A stretch of DNA of 64,000 bases from Anaerosoma tenue. Its GTDB lineage: Bacteria; Actinomycetota; Coriobacteriia; Anaerosomatales; Anaerosomataceae. The notes beneath the pieces were generated by a model. That model did not search any database and was not told where the DNA came from. It worked only from the letters and a program-made list of their open reading frames with translations. Below, in pieces: positions 34,183-43,730 of the stretch; positions within the stretch are counted from its first letter, which is position 1; each line of letters opens with the position of its first letter. Both the position numbers and the translations under genes were made by a program. The stretch spans positions 398,552-462,551 of the forward strand of contig NZ_JALNTY010000002.1 of NCBI RefSeq assembly GCF_023161965.1, in the 5' to 3' direction.

Positions 34183-36072
34183 TTAGGGCGTCTCGGGATC
34201 CTCTTCGCCGCCGTCGCCGTCAGGCAGCTTGCCCACCTCGATCTCAACTTGGTCGCCACGGGACGCCGACGAACCGGGGATCGGGAACTGGTTGATCACG
34301 ATCCCGTCGTCCGGGCTGCTCACGTAGACCACCTTGGGCGTGAGGCCGGCATCGGTGAGCGCCTTCTTGGCGTCCGCCTCGTTCATGGTCCGGACGTCGG
34401 GCACGATGATGACCTCGGGACCCTTGGAGACCTCGAGCGTCACCGTGCTCCCTGCCTTGAGCACGACGTTCGCGTCGGGGCTTTGTGAGATCACGCTGCC
34501 CTTGGCCACGGTGTCGCTGAACGACTCGGTGGTCTTCACGTTAAGCCCGATGCCTTCAAGCTCGGCGGTGGCGTTGGCGACCGTCTTGCCGGTCACATCC
34601 GGCACCTCCACCTGCTCGACACCGGCCGAGACATACAGGACCACGCTGGTGCCCTTGGGCACGGTCGCACCGGCAGCCGGCTCGGTCCGTATCACGAGAC
34701 CCTTCTCGATCTCGGCGTTGTTCTCGTCGCGCGTCCTATCGTACTCGAGATCGTCTGACGCCTTCAGCATGTCTATGGCGGTCTGCTCGGACATCTCGGT
34801 GAGATCGGGCACGGCGACCTCGGCAACCCCGAGCGACACCACGATGTTGACGGCGGTCCCGGGCTCGACTTGCTCGCCGGCCGGCGGATCCTGGCTGATG
34901 ATCATGCCTATCGCGACCGTGTCGCTGTTCTCGGTACCCACCACCCCAAGCGTGAGGCCTGCGGTCTCGAGCTCCGCGGCCGCCTGCTCCTCCGTGAGTC
35001 CGGAGAGCGTGGGAACGACCACGCCGCCGCCATCGAAGGCGCCCAGCGCGAACGCCACGCCAAGGCCGGCGGCGATGAGGACGGCTACGAGCGCGACCCA
35101 CGCCCAGGGGCTCATGCGTCGCTCGGGCACCGGCTGCATGCGCGGCGAGCCGGTGGGGCGAGAGCTCGCCGAGTTCTCCACCGGCGGCAGCACGCTCGTC
35201 TGGTCCGCCGCCGCAGCCCCGCCGTAGATGCCGCCCACGGCCGACTGACCGCCGGCGACACGCCGCAGGTCGTCACGCATCTCGCTGGCCGACGCATAGC
35301 GATCGGCGGGGTTCTTGCGCAGCGATCGCAGGATGACCGCCTCGAGCGCCGGAGGGACCGCCGCACGCACCTGACGCGGCGGCACCGGCTCGTCGTTCAC
35401 CTGCTTGAGCGCGGTCGCCACCGGGGTGTCGCCGTCGAAGGGCAGGGTGCCGGTCGCGAGCTCGTAGAGCGTCACGCCGAGCGAGTAGAGGTCCGAGGCG
35501 GGCGTGAGCGGCTTCCCCTGCGCCTGCTCCGGGCTGATGTACTGGGCCGTGCCGAGCACGGAGCCCGTCTGTGTCATGGTGGTGTTGCCGGCGCGGGCGA
35601 TGCCGAAGTCCATCACCTTGATCGTGCCGTCGGGCGTGAGGACGATGTTGTGCGGCTTGATGTCGCGGTGGATGATGTCGTATCCATGCGCCACCGTGAG
35701 CGCACCGCACACCTGGGCGCCATACTCGGCCACCTTGTGCGGGTCGAGCGGACCCTGCCTGCTCACCAGCGATTTGAGATCGGTGCCCTTCACGTACTCC
35801 ATGACGATGTAGTACGTGTCACCGTCGCGGCCCCAGTCGTACATGTTCACGATGTTGGGGTGTGACAGGTTGGCGGCGGCCTGCGCCTCCTGGCGGAAAC
35901 GGGCCACGAAGTTGGGGTCTGACGCATACCGGGCATGCAGCACCTTGACCGCGACGGTGCGGCCGAGGACCTCGTCGACGGCCTTGAACACGTCGGCCAT
36001 GCCGCCCGACCCGATCTTCTCCGTCACCTTGTATCTGCGTCCGAATATGAGATCTTCCACCAGTGACTCCAC
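34183..36072 (-). CDS. pknB: PASTA-domain serine/threonine protein kinase (PknB type)
   Basis: 629 residues. The kinase domain (about 12-275) has GSGGMADVF, catalytic HRDIKPHN, DFG in VMDFGIA and the activation segment with TTMTQTGS. One membrane helix (about 325-345) leads to four PASTA repeats (about 350-625) that bind peptidoglycan or lipid II outside the cell. Start GTG at 36072 has GGAGG three bases upstream; GTG at 36060 has GGAG at a more normal distance. It is last in the block FhaA-FhaB-PP2C-SEDS/PBP-PknB and coordinates wall growth with division. Confidence 0.93.
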   Translation of the reverse strand: MESLVEDLIFGRRYKVTEKIGSGGMADVFKAVDEVLGRTVAVKVLHARYASDPNFVARFRQEAQAAANLSHPNIVNMYDWGRDGDTYYIVMEYVKGTDLKSLVSRQGPLDPHKVAEYGAQVCGALTVAHGYDIIHRDIKPHNIVLTPDGTIKVMDFGIARAGNTTMTQTGSVLGTAQYISPEQAQGKPLTPASDLYSLGVTLYELATGTLPFDGDTPVATALKQVNDEPVPPRQVRAAVPPALEAVILRSLRKNPADRYASASEMRDDLRRVAGGQSAVGGIYGGAAAADQTSVLPPVENSASSRPTGSPRMQPVPERRMSPWAWVALVAVLIAAGLGVAFALGAFDGGGVVVPTLSGLTEEQAAAELETAGLTLGVVGTENSDTVAIGMIISQDPPAGEQVEPGTAVNIVVSLGVAEVAVPDLTEMSEQTAIDMLKASDDLEYDRTRDENNAEIEKGLVIRTEPAAGATVPKGTSVVLYVSAGVEQVEVPDVTGKTVANATAELEGIGLNVKTTESFSDTVAKGSVISQSPDANVVLKAGSTVTLEVSKGPEVIIVPDVRTMNEADAKKALTDAGLTPKVVYVSSPDDGIVINQFPIPGSSASRGDQVEIEVGKLPDGDGGEEDPETP

Positions 36073-36208
36073 ACCCTCCAGGCCCCGAGGCCGCTATCGG
36101 CGATCCATGACATTCTACTTCATCAGGCCGTTGCGCTCATCGTGTCCCGACAAGCGCCCTACGCGCGTCCTCCGGCCGCCGTCTCCGTGGCCGCCAAGAG
36201 CGCCTTCG

Positions 36209-38953
36209 CTACCGGTATCCTGCCGAGATCGCCGCCTCCAGTACACCTCGTGCCGCCGGAGCCGCCACACTGCCGCCTACCCCCGAGTTCTCGAGGATGA
36301 TAACCACCGCGACCCGTGGTTCCTCGGCCGGCGCGAAGGCGATGAACCAGGCGTGCGTCTCCACCGACTTGCCGGCCTCGGCGGTGCCGGTCTTGCCGGC
36401 CACCGTCACGCCGTCGAGTGCGGCGCGCCCTCCCGACCCGGACCTCACCACGCCCACCATCGCCTCAGTGACCCGGGCGGCGGTCTGGGGGTCGAGCGCC
36501 TGCGTCCAGGGCCGGGGTGTGGTGCGTGTGATGATCCGTCCCGAGCGGTCGGTTATGGCGTCGACGAGATAGGGGCGCATCACCGTTCCGTCGTTGCCGA
36601 TGCCGGCCGTCACGAGCGCCATCTGCAGCGGCGTCACCTGGGGCCCGGGCGGGCTCTCGTGCTCGCCCACGGGCTGTCCCACGCCCGCCCATGCCGTCTC
36701 CCACACGGTCATCTCCTGCGGGTCCGGCATGAGCGATCTGGCCACGGGCAGGTCGAACGGCACGTTGGAGCCGATGCCGAACTCCTCGCACTGGTCCACG
36801 AGCACGCTTGCGCCGATATCGTGGGCGAGCTGCCCGAACACCGTGTTGACCGAGCTCGCGGTCGCTTTGCGGAGGTCGATGGCGCCGTACGAGCTGCCTC
36901 CGTAGTTGGTCACGGGGGCGCCGCCTATGTCGATACGTGCGGGACCCGTGTATGTGGTGTCGAGGCTCGCCATGCCGCTTTCGAGGGCTGCCGAGAGCGT
37001 GACGACCTTGAATGTCGATCCAGGTGGGTACAGGCTCGACCCGGAGCGGTCGAGGAGAGGCGCCCCGCTCCCGTCGCTCGAAAGCCGTTCCCACTCCTCA
37101 TCGATCGCGGCCGGGTCGTATGCGGGGTTCGACGCGTATGCGAGCACCGCCCCGGTGGAGGGGTCGATCGCCACGCAGGCGCCCCGCCGGTCCCCGAGGG
37201 CAGTCTCAGCGGCCGCCTGCACGCGTGAGTCGATCGTGAGTCGCACGTCGTTCCCGGCCACGGGCGTGCCCGCGGCCGCCTCGATCATGTCCGCGAAGGT
37301 GGCGAAATCGCGCTTGCCGGCAAGGGCCTCGTTGGCGGTGGCCTCGATCCCCGCGCGCCCGTATCGGATGCTGTAGTAGCCGAGCACGTGAGCCGCACTC
37401 GTGCCCTGCGGGTATTCCCGGACGTACACGGAACCGTCCTTCACAGATCTGGCCAGGACCACGCCGTCGGATGTGATGATGGCGCCCCGCTCCTGCTTCA
37501 GCTCGGCCGTGAGGCCACGGGTGTTCGCAGGGTCGGTCTTGAGGTCGGCGGCGGCCACGACCTGCACGTAGGTGAGGTTGACGACGAGCGCAACCATGAG
37601 CACGGCCAGGAAGCCCGCCACACCGGTGAGCCGCCGGGTGAGCGCGAGGCGGCCGAGCAACCCGGCGCCGCCGGTCACCGCGATCTCCGTCTCGCTGCCG
37701 GTGCCCGCGTCGCCGGCACGCATCAGCAGTCCGAGGAGGATGAAGTTGGAGAGCAGCGAGCTGCCACCATAGCTCACGAACGGCAGAGTGATGCCGGTCA
37801 GCGGGATCAGCCGGGTCACGCCGCCCACGATCACGAACGCCTGGAGGCCGAGGGTGGCCACCAGGCCCGTGGCCATGATCGCCGCGGCGTCCGAGCGCGC
37901 GCGTGTCGCGGTGGCGAGTCCCCGCATGCAGAACACCAGATACGCGATGATCAGCGCGGCGCCGCCGAGCAGCCCGAGCTCCTCGGCCACGGCGGTGAAG
38001 ATGAAGTCGGTCTCCACGAAGGGGATGCGACCGGGCAGGCCGCGTCCGATGCCGAGCCCGATGACGCCGCCGTCGGCGAGCGCGAACAGCGACTGCACCA
38101 GCTGGTAACCACGACCCGCAGCGTCGGCGAAGGGGTCGAGCCAGATGGCGACCCGCTGCTGGACATGCGCGAACATCATGTATGCCGCCGATGCTCCCGC
38201 CGCGAAGAGCCCGAGGCCGGTGAGGACGTAAGCGGGCCTGCCCGTTCCCGCGTAGAGCATCACCAGGAACGTCCCGAAGAAGAGCAGGCTCGAACCCAGG
38301 TCCTTCTCGGCAACGAGGACGACGAGGCTGATCGCCCACATCATCAGCAGCGGCCCCAGGTGTTTCGCCGGCGGGAGCCACACGCCAAGGACCCGCGTGG
38401 TGGCCACCGACAAGACCTCGCGCTTCTCGGCAAGGTAGGCGCCGAGGAACACGACGATCAGGATCTTGGCCACCTCGGCAGGCTGGAACGAGAACCCCGC
38501 GAACCGGAGCCACAGCTTGGCGCCGTTGACCTCCACGCCGACGAGGGCGGGCAGCACGAGCAACACGATGCCCGCGAGTGCGATCGTGTACTTGTAGCGG
38601 CCCAGGCGCTCGAGCGACGGGACGACGGCAAGCGTGGCGACGAGTGCGGCGATACCCGCCAGGACCCAGAGGACCTGGCTGCCGGCAAGCTCGGGATCGA
38701 GCCGCGTGATCGTCGCGAGCCCGATCCCGGTGAGCAGGAACGCGATGGGCATGAGCGCCGGATCGGCGCCCCGGGCCAGGAAGCGGGCGGCCACATGCGC
38801 GGCGAGGAAGCAGGCGAAGAGGCCCAGCGGCACGAGGAGGTCGCCTATCGCCACGGTGCCGCCCGCCGACCCCTTCACCAGGGCGAACAGCACCACGACC
38901 GCAGGGGCGGCGGCGAGAAGCAGGAAGAGTTCGGTGTCGCGCCTGCTCTTCAT
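36209..38953 (-). CDS. SEDS glycosyltransferase (RodA/FtsW) fused to class B penicillin-binding protein
   Basis: 914 residues in one uninterrupted frame. Residues 1-415 are a polytopic SEDS protein: EVNGAKLWLRFAGFSFQP and FVETDFIFTAVAEELG are RodA/FtsW signatures. A further helix at about 443-465 anchors a transpeptidase domain (about 485-912) with all three active-site motifs: S646-T-F-K649, S701-V-N703 and K854-T-G-T. In most actinobacteria these are two adjacent genes, rodA and pbpA; here they are one polypeptide making and cross-linking glycan strands. It follows the PP2C gene by six bases. The dimerisation part of the PBP is short compared with PBP2. Confidence 0.93.
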   Translation of the reverse strand: MKSRRDTELFLLLAAAPAVVVLFALVKGSAGGTVAIGDLLVPLGLFACFLAAHVAARFLARGADPALMPIAFLLTGIGLATITRLDPELAGSQVLWVLAGIAALVATLAVVPSLERLGRYKYTIALAGIVLLVLPALVGVEVNGAKLWLRFAGFSFQPAEVAKILIVVFLGAYLAEKREVLSVATTRVLGVWLPPAKHLGPLLMMWAISLVVLVAEKDLGSSLLFFGTFLVMLYAGTGRPAYVLTGLGLFAAGASAAYMMFAHVQQRVAIWLDPFADAAGRGYQLVQSLFALADGGVIGLGIGRGLPGRIPFVETDFIFTAVAEELGLLGGAALIIAYLVFCMRGLATATRARSDAAAIMATGLVATLGLQAFVIVGGVTRLIPLTGITLPFVSYGGSSLLSNFILLGLLMRAGDAGTGSETEIAVTGGAGLLGRLALTRRLTGVAGFLAVLMVALVVNLTYVQVVAAADLKTDPANTRGLTAELKQERGAIITSDGVVLARSVKDGSVYVREYPQGTSAAHVLGYYSIRYGRAGIEATANEALAGKRDFATFADMIEAAAGTPVAGNDVRLTIDSRVQAAAETALGDRRGACVAIDPSTGAVLAYASNPAYDPAAIDEEWERLSSDGSGAPLLDRSGSSLYPPGSTFKVVTLSAALESGMASLDTTYTGPARIDIGGAPVTNYGGSSYGAIDLRKATASSVNTVFGQLAHDIGASVLVDQCEEFGIGSNVPFDLPVARSLMPDPQEMTVWETAWAGVGQPVGEHESPPGPQVTPLQMALVTAGIGNDGTVMRPYLVDAITDRSGRIITRTTPRPWTQALDPQTAARVTEAMVGVVRSGSGGRAALDGVTVAGKTGTAEAGKSVETHAWFIAFAPAEEPRVAVVIILENSGVGGSVAAPAARGVLEAAISAGYR

Positions 38954-38959
38954 GACCGG

Positions 38960-40039
38960 TTACGGGGCCGTCGTCGCGGAGGTCTCTTCCGCCAGCGCCC
39001 GGTAGGTCTGCACGAGGTCGCGCGCCTCGGCGATCCCGTCAAGCTGGATGCCTGTGGACAGCCGCGCCGCCATGATCGGGCTCAGGGCGCTCACCGGTAT
39101 GGTGGTGACCTCGGAACGCTCGTGAAGGCTGAGGCCGGCGAACGTGCCCGGCACGCCCTCGTAGATGGCCACGTAACCACCCTCGTCGATCACGTACGCT
39201 TTCGAGCGTGCGTATGAGTCGGCCACCCACGCCGCTCCGCCCACCACCGCGAGCGCCGCAAGCAGCCACAGGAGCCGCACGCCCCACCGGCGAGCGCCGG
39301 GGGCGCCCCCCGCGCGGCGGGGTCGCGTTCCGATGTCCACGACCACGACGGTGATGTTGTCCTGCCCGCCCGCCTCCAGGGCGCTGTCGATGAGTTCGCG
39401 CACGGCCACGGATGGGGTGGGGGCAGTGGCCAACACGTGCTCGATGTCCTCGTCACGCACCATCGATGTGAGGCCGTCTGTTGTGAGCAGCAGCCGGTCT
39501 CCGGCTGCCGCCTCGGCCTCGAAGGTGTCGGCGAGCATATTGGGGTCTGACCCGAGCGCCCGGGTGATGACGCTCCGATTGGGGTGTGAACGTGACTCCT
39601 CGGCGGTGATGCGCCCCTGTCGAACCAGGTCGGCCACCATGGAGTGGTCCTGGGTGAGCTGCTCGAGGGTCCCGAGATGCAGCAGATACGCGCGGCTGTC
39701 GCCTACGTGGGCGACTGTCAGATGCGTGCCCTCGACCATCGCAGCCGTGAGCGTCGTGCCCATGCCGGAACGGCCACGACCGGACGTGGCGGCGTCTATC
39801 ACCGCCGAGTTCGCCTGCCGCACCGCGCGACCGAGGGCCTTGAGGTCGCCGGAGCGCGGCGCCGCTTCGAGCAGCGTGTCGATGGCGAGCGAGCTGGCCA
39901 CTTCGCCGGCCTGATGACCGCCCAGCCCGTCGGCGACCGCGAACAGCGGGGGAGCGAGCAGGAACGCGTCCTCGTTCACCGACCGCACCTTGCCGACGTG
40001 ACTGTCACCCGCGTATCGCGACTCGCCCTGCGCGCTCAC
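38960..40039 (-). CDS. PP2C-type protein serine/threonine phosphatase (PstP type)
   Basis: 359 residues. The PP2C domain (about 1-240) shows VRSVNEDAF, VADGLGGHQAGE, VGDSRAYLL, DGLT and DNITVVVVD, which hold the metal centre. A membrane helix (about 268-290) follows and a short external domain ends the protein. It reverses the phosphorylation made by PknB. Its ATG overlaps the FhaB stop by four bases. Confidence 0.93.
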   Translation of the reverse strand: MSAQGESRYAGDSHVGKVRSVNEDAFLLAPPLFAVADGLGGHQAGEVASSLAIDTLLEAAPRSGDLKALGRAVRQANSAVIDAATSGRGRSGMGTTLTAAMVEGTHLTVAHVGDSRAYLLHLGTLEQLTQDHSMVADLVRQGRITAEESRSHPNRSVITRALGSDPNMLADTFEAEAAAGDRLLLTTDGLTSMVRDEDIEHVLATAPTPSVAVRELIDSALEAGGQDNITVVVVDIGTRPRRAGGAPGARRWGVRLLWLLAALAVVGGAAWVADSYARSKAYVIDEGGYVAIYEGVPGTFAGLSLHERSEVTTIPVSALSPIMAARLSTGIQLDGIAEARDLVQTYRALAEETSATTAP

Positions 40040-40452
40040 AGCCTCACCACCTCGATCCGGTTGCGGCCGAGCTCGATCGCGTCGCCTGCCGACAGCGGCA
40101 TCGGCCGGGTGACCGGCTGACCGTTGACGACCGTCCCGTTGGTGGAGTCGAGGTCCTCGATGATGAAGCCGTTGTCCGACACGACGACCCGCGCATGGGT
40201 GGACGACACGAAGTCGTCAGCGATCACGAGGTCCGCGTCGGCGGAGCGGCCGATGAGGACCGGCCCGCTGAGCGGCACCGTGACGCCGGTGATCTCACGC
40301 GGCCCCCGGGTCACACGCAGCGCCAGCCCGCTCGCAGGTCGACGCACGCCGCCCCTCACCTTGCCGATGCCCGATCTGATAGCGGCGAGCAGGAAGAGGT
40401 AGAGAAGTCCGATCAGCACGATCCGCCCGAACAGCAGGACGATGTCGACCAT
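40036..40452 (-). CDS. FHA-domain membrane protein (FhaB type)
   Basis: 138 residues. One N-terminal membrane helix (IVLIGLLYLFLLAAI), then an FHA domain (about 50-135): GRSADADLVIADDFVSSTHARV, then DLDSTNGTVVNG. FHA domains bind phosphothreonine, so this is a target and scaffold of PknB; in mycobacteria FhaB/FipA links the kinase to division. GAGGGGG lies upstream of the ATG, overlapping the FhaA end region. Confidence 0.9.
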   Translation of the reverse strand: MVDIVLLFGRIVLIGLLYLFLLAAIRSGIGKVRGGVRRPASGLALRVTRGPREITGVTVPLSGPVLIGRSADADLVIADDFVSSTHARVVVSDNGFIIEDLDSTNGTVVNGQPVTRPMPLSAGDAIELGRNRIEVVRL

Positions 40453-40455
40453 GAC

Positions 40456-41169
40456 TCACCCCCTCGGCTCGTGGTACACGAGACGGACGAGACCGATCTC
40501 GATGACGTCCCCGTCGTGCAGCCGCCGACGCTCCACCGGTTCGCCGTTGACGCGCGTGCCGTTGGTGGAGCCCAGATCGACGATGGCCCAGCCCTCGTCG
40601 AGGCGCATGAACGCGGCATGACGCCGTGAGACATTGACGTCGGCGATATGGATCTGACACTCGGCCAGACGACCCACGGTCACTTCGTCTCCGCTCAGGA
40701 CGACGTCGTGCCCGAGATCGCTCATGGTGACGGTGGCGAGACCGGCGCCTCCATCACTCCCGGCCGGACCCGGCCTGGCGGCGCTGACGGCAGGCTCGGG
40801 CTCCTCGGTGAGCGACGCGCTCACGCGGAAGCGTCCCAGTCGCAGGTCGTCGTGCACGACGAACGAGACGCTCGGGCGCGTGCGCAGGTGATAACCGCGC
40901 TCGCGGGCGTGATCGGTCACATAGGTGGCGAGCTCCCCGCCGAGCGTGGCGCGGAACGAGCCGAGCTGATCGTGGTCCTCACGGGAGAGCGCGATGGTGT
41001 ACGCGGTGGGAGCGTAGACCGTTCCTACACCGAGGGTACGCCCGTCGTCGGCAGCCCGCGCGAGGGCCCTCGCGAGCTCGACGGGCTGCACAGGGGAGCG
41101 GAACGCTCCCGCGAACATGCCCTCGATCGCGCCGCCGATCCGGTCTTCGAAATCGGAGAGGATACCCAT
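40456..41169 (-). CDS. FHA-domain protein with N-terminal DUF3662 (FhaA type)
   Basis: 237 residues: DUF3662-like domain at about 1-120 (FEDRIGGAIEGMFAGAF, then PVELARALARAADD), a linker, and a C-terminal FHA domain (about 160-235) with DVNVSRRHAAFM and DLGSTNGTRVNG. In mycobacteria FhaA binds the phosphorylated MviN pseudokinase and controls lipid II flipping. Here it opens the fhaA-fhaB-pstP-SEDS/PBP-pknB series. Confidence 0.92.
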   Translation of the reverse strand: MGILSDFEDRIGGAIEGMFAGAFRSPVQPVELARALARAADDGRTLGVGTVYAPTAYTIALSREDHDQLGSFRATLGGELATYVTDHARERGYHLRTRPSVSFVVHDDLRLGRFRVSASLTEEPEPAVSAARPGPAGSDGGAGLATVTMSDLGHDVVLSGDEVTVGRLAECQIHIADVNVSRRHAAFMRLDEGWAIVDLGSTNGTRVNGEPVERRRLHDGDVIEIGLVRLVYHEPRG

Positions 41170-41306
41170 CTACCTGCGCCGTGGTCGGGGTCTGTGCGGA
41201 CCCCTCATGATACCAGGGGCTGTGCGGAGGGCGGCCAAGAGCGTCAGCTGGCCGTTGACAAGCGCAGCAGCCTGACGCGTCTGCAGCGGTCTCGGACGCT
41301 CTCGCT

Positions 41307-43016
41307 TCAGTCGTCGCGCGGCGGAGGAGAGCCGGCGGCCACAACGGCCGCCATGAGCGCGGCCGACACGCCGAGGTCGATGGCCGCGAGGGCGAGCATC
41401 GTCCCGTCCTGGGCCAGCAGATCCCACACGGCGAACGAACCTGCCATGACGGCGAGTCCCGCCGCAACGCCCGCCAGCGCCCACAGGCGGCTGCCGCGGC
41501 CGCAGGCCAGCGAGCACAGCGCCGCCGCAAGCGCCCACGACACAGGGATGAGGATCAGGCCCGGGTCGGCGAGACTCTCCAGGAATGCATCCGTCCCGAC
41601 GCCCGAGCGCCATGGCGTGAGCAGCCACTGCCAGCCGGGCAGGAGCAGCGGGCGAGCGCCGCCCGTGGCCGCAGCCACCAAGATGGTCGTGATCGCGGAC
41701 AGCCCTCCGGCAAGGGCGGCTCGTGCGGGCCTGTAGACGAATCCTGCGATGAGCGGCGCGAACGGTGCGCACCGCGCGATCCCTATCACGGGAGTCACCG
41801 CCGGAAGCAATGAATCCCCCTCGCCAAGCCGTGCCGTCGTCAACCACCAGGCCAGCACCAGAGCGAACGCCGCCAGCCCGATCCACCACTCGGCCATGAT
41901 GCCGAGACCGACGGAGATGGCCACACCTCCCAGGGCGAGCCCGAGCCCGGGGGCGAGAGCGCCCGCCAGACCCGCGATGGCCGCCGATGCCGCACCAGCG
42001 CCGGAGCGCGGCAGCATCGCGCTCACGCCTGCCCACGCGAGCCATCCGGATACGAAGGCCGCGGAACCCCTGAGCAGCCAGCCGGAGTAGGGAGCGAGGG
42101 CGTACCACACGCCGCCGCCTGCGTACTCGCCCTCGAAAGCGAGCTCATCCCCCAGCGCATCGTCGAGATAGGCGGCGAGCATCTCGCGCCCGGTCGCCGC
42201 TTCGCCGAGGTGGAGCGACAGTGCATCGATGAACGCCTCCACCGAGTCGTGGCGTTCATCCGGGTCGGGTGACAGCGCCGCGAGCAACACGTCGGAAGCG
42301 GCGTCGGGGATCCACGGGGCGAAATCCGACGGAGCGGGAACCTCGGCCACCTCGATCTTGAACAGCGATCCCTCGGGGGTGTCCGAGTCGAACGGGCAGG
42401 CGTTGGTGAGCACCTCGTACATCAGGGATGCCAGCGCCCACACATCCGTGCGCTCATCGAGCCGCTCGCCGCGGATCTGCTCGGGCGGCATGTATCCGAT
42501 CGTGCCGGCAGTGCCCGCGGCGCCGCCGTGGGCATCCGTGAGAGCGGCGATACCGAAGTCGGCGACCTTTGGGCGGCCGTCACGCGTGATGAGCACGTTG
42601 CCGGGCTTGATGTCGAGATGGAGCACGCCGTTGGCGTGGGCGTACCGGAGCGCGGATCCGACCGACTCTAGCACCGCAGCCGCTTCGTCGGGGTCGAGCG
42701 GAGCCTGGCGCTGGTCCAGGATCTCGGCCAATGAGGCGCCGTCGATGTCCTCCATGACGATGTAGGCGTCCGCCTCGTCGAGGTCCCATTCATGCACCGT
42801 GACGATGGCGGGGTGGTTGAGGAGCGCTGCCGTACGCGCCTCGGCCAGGCCCGTGCGGGTGAGGGGGCGTCCCGAGCGGTCGAGGGGGAGCGGCAGGCGC
42901 TTGATGGCCACACGGCGGGCCATCCGGGTGTCGAAGGCGAGCACCACGGAGCCATGGCCGCCGGACCCCAGGTCGGCGAGCGGGCGGTACCGGTCGAGTA
43001 TGGACTGCTCCTCCAC
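41307..43016 (-). CDS. Serine/threonine kinase with large C-terminal membrane domain
   Basis: 569 residues. The kinase domain covers about 8-270: GSGGHGSVVLAF, VAIKRL, DFG in VADFGIAAL and PPEQ. The catalytic loop is HLDIKPGN, so the Arg of HRD is replaced by Leu, while the catalytic Asp and Lys are kept; activation may not depend on a phosphorylated loop. About 300-560 contains eight or so hydrophobic helices. It lies upstream of the FhaA block on the same strand, separated by 137 bases, where mycobacteria would have other genes. It is not PASTA-linked. Confidence 0.85.
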   Translation of the reverse strand: MEEQSILDRYRPLADLGSGGHGSVVLAFDTRMARRVAIKRLPLPLDRSGRPLTRTGLAEARTAALLNHPAIVTVHEWDLDEADAYIVMEDIDGASLAEILDQRQAPLDPDEAAAVLESVGSALRYAHANGVLHLDIKPGNVLITRDGRPKVADFGIAALTDAHGGAAGTAGTIGYMPPEQIRGERLDERTDVWALASLMYEVLTNACPFDSDTPEGSLFKIEVAEVPAPSDFAPWIPDAASDVLLAALSPDPDERHDSVEAFIDALSLHLGEAATGREMLAAYLDDALGDELAFEGEYAGGGVWYALAPYSGWLLRGSAAFVSGWLAWAGVSAMLPRSGAGAASAAIAGLAGALAPGLGLALGGVAISVGLGIMAEWWIGLAAFALVLAWWLTTARLGEGDSLLPAVTPVIGIARCAPFAPLIAGFVYRPARAALAGGLSAITTILVAAATGGARPLLLPGWQWLLTPWRSGVGTDAFLESLADPGLILIPVSWALAAALCSLACGRGSRLWALAGVAAGLAVMAGSFAVWDLLAQDGTMLALAAIDLGVSAALMAAVVAAGSPPPRDD

Positions 43017-43084
43017 GGCGCTCCTGTGTCGCGACTAGAGCGATTGTACGTCACCGGCGAAGGGGCGACTGCGGAAGGGCGTGC

Positions 43085-43114
43085 AAAAGGGCGGAGCCTG
43101 AGGCCCCGCCCTTT
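43085..43114 (-). terminator. Intrinsic terminator of the prolyl isomerase gene
   Basis: On the minus strand AAAGGGCGG and CCGCCCTTTT form a 9-bp stem with a GC-rich loop and end in TTTT. On the plus strand the sequence is nearly symmetric. It lies 13 bases after the isomerase stop and ends that unit before the kinase gene. Confidence 0.75.
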
Positions 43115-43126
43115 CGACGCGTGACG

Positions 43127-43555
43127 CTACTCTTTGACGATCTTGACGAGCTCGAGGTCGAACGTGAGGTCCTGACCGGCGAGCGGGTGGTTGAAGTCGA
43201 GCACGACGAACTCCTCGGCCACCTCGGCCACCATCGCGTTCACGCGCTGGCCGTCGGGGCCCTGGAGCTCCACGCCCCAGCCCACCTGCGGGAGCCCGCT
43301 CTCGAAGGCCTCGACCGGGACCTGCTGCTTCGCCTCTTCGATGCGCTCACCGTAGGCATCGACGGCGGGAATCGTGACCTTGGCGGTGTCGCCCTCCTCA
43401 AGGTCCGCGACCGCTGTCTCGAACCCGGGGATGACCGTGTGCTCACCGATGGTGAACGTGAGCGGGTCGCGACCGCGGCTGGTGTCGAACTCGGTGCCGT
43501 CTTCGAGCGTGCCCGTGTAGTGCACGCGGACGGTGTCGCCGTTCTCTGGTTTCAC
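43127..43555 (-). CDS. FKBP-type peptidyl-prolyl isomerase, SlyD-like
   Basis: 142 residues. FKBP core at about 5-65 and 120-142: VRVHYTGTLEDGTEFDTS and IPGFETAVADLEEGD. An insert-in-flap chaperone domain lies at about 70-120. The His-rich metal tail of E. coli SlyD is absent. It helps proline-limited folding in the cytoplasm. CAGGAG precedes the ATG and a terminator follows, so it is a single-gene unit. Confidence 0.92.
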   Translation of the reverse strand: MKPENGDTVRVHYTGTLEDGTEFDTSRGRDPLTFTIGEHTVIPGFETAVADLEEGDTAKVTIPAVDAYGERIEEAKQQVPVEAFESGLPQVGWGVELQGPDGQRVNAMVAEVAEEFVVLDFNHPLAGQDLTFDLELVKIVKE

Positions 43556-43730
43556 GAGGGAATCTCCTGTCGATCGAAAACATACCGTTCTGAATCACAC
43601 TCTACCGTACACGTCTGGAGAGCGGGCGCAACCCGGGGGTGACGCATACGCCTACCGTGTCGGACGCCGGTACGCAGCAAGCATCGTGCCTTGCCCGACA
43701 AGTCTCATGTTCGGCCTGGAGGCCGCACAT

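Noticed and set aside
37388-39217. Plus-strand open frame of 609 codons
   Set aside because: Antisense to the SEDS-PBP fusion and phosphatase. Composition is extreme in Glu, Arg, Gly and His, with no recognisable domain.
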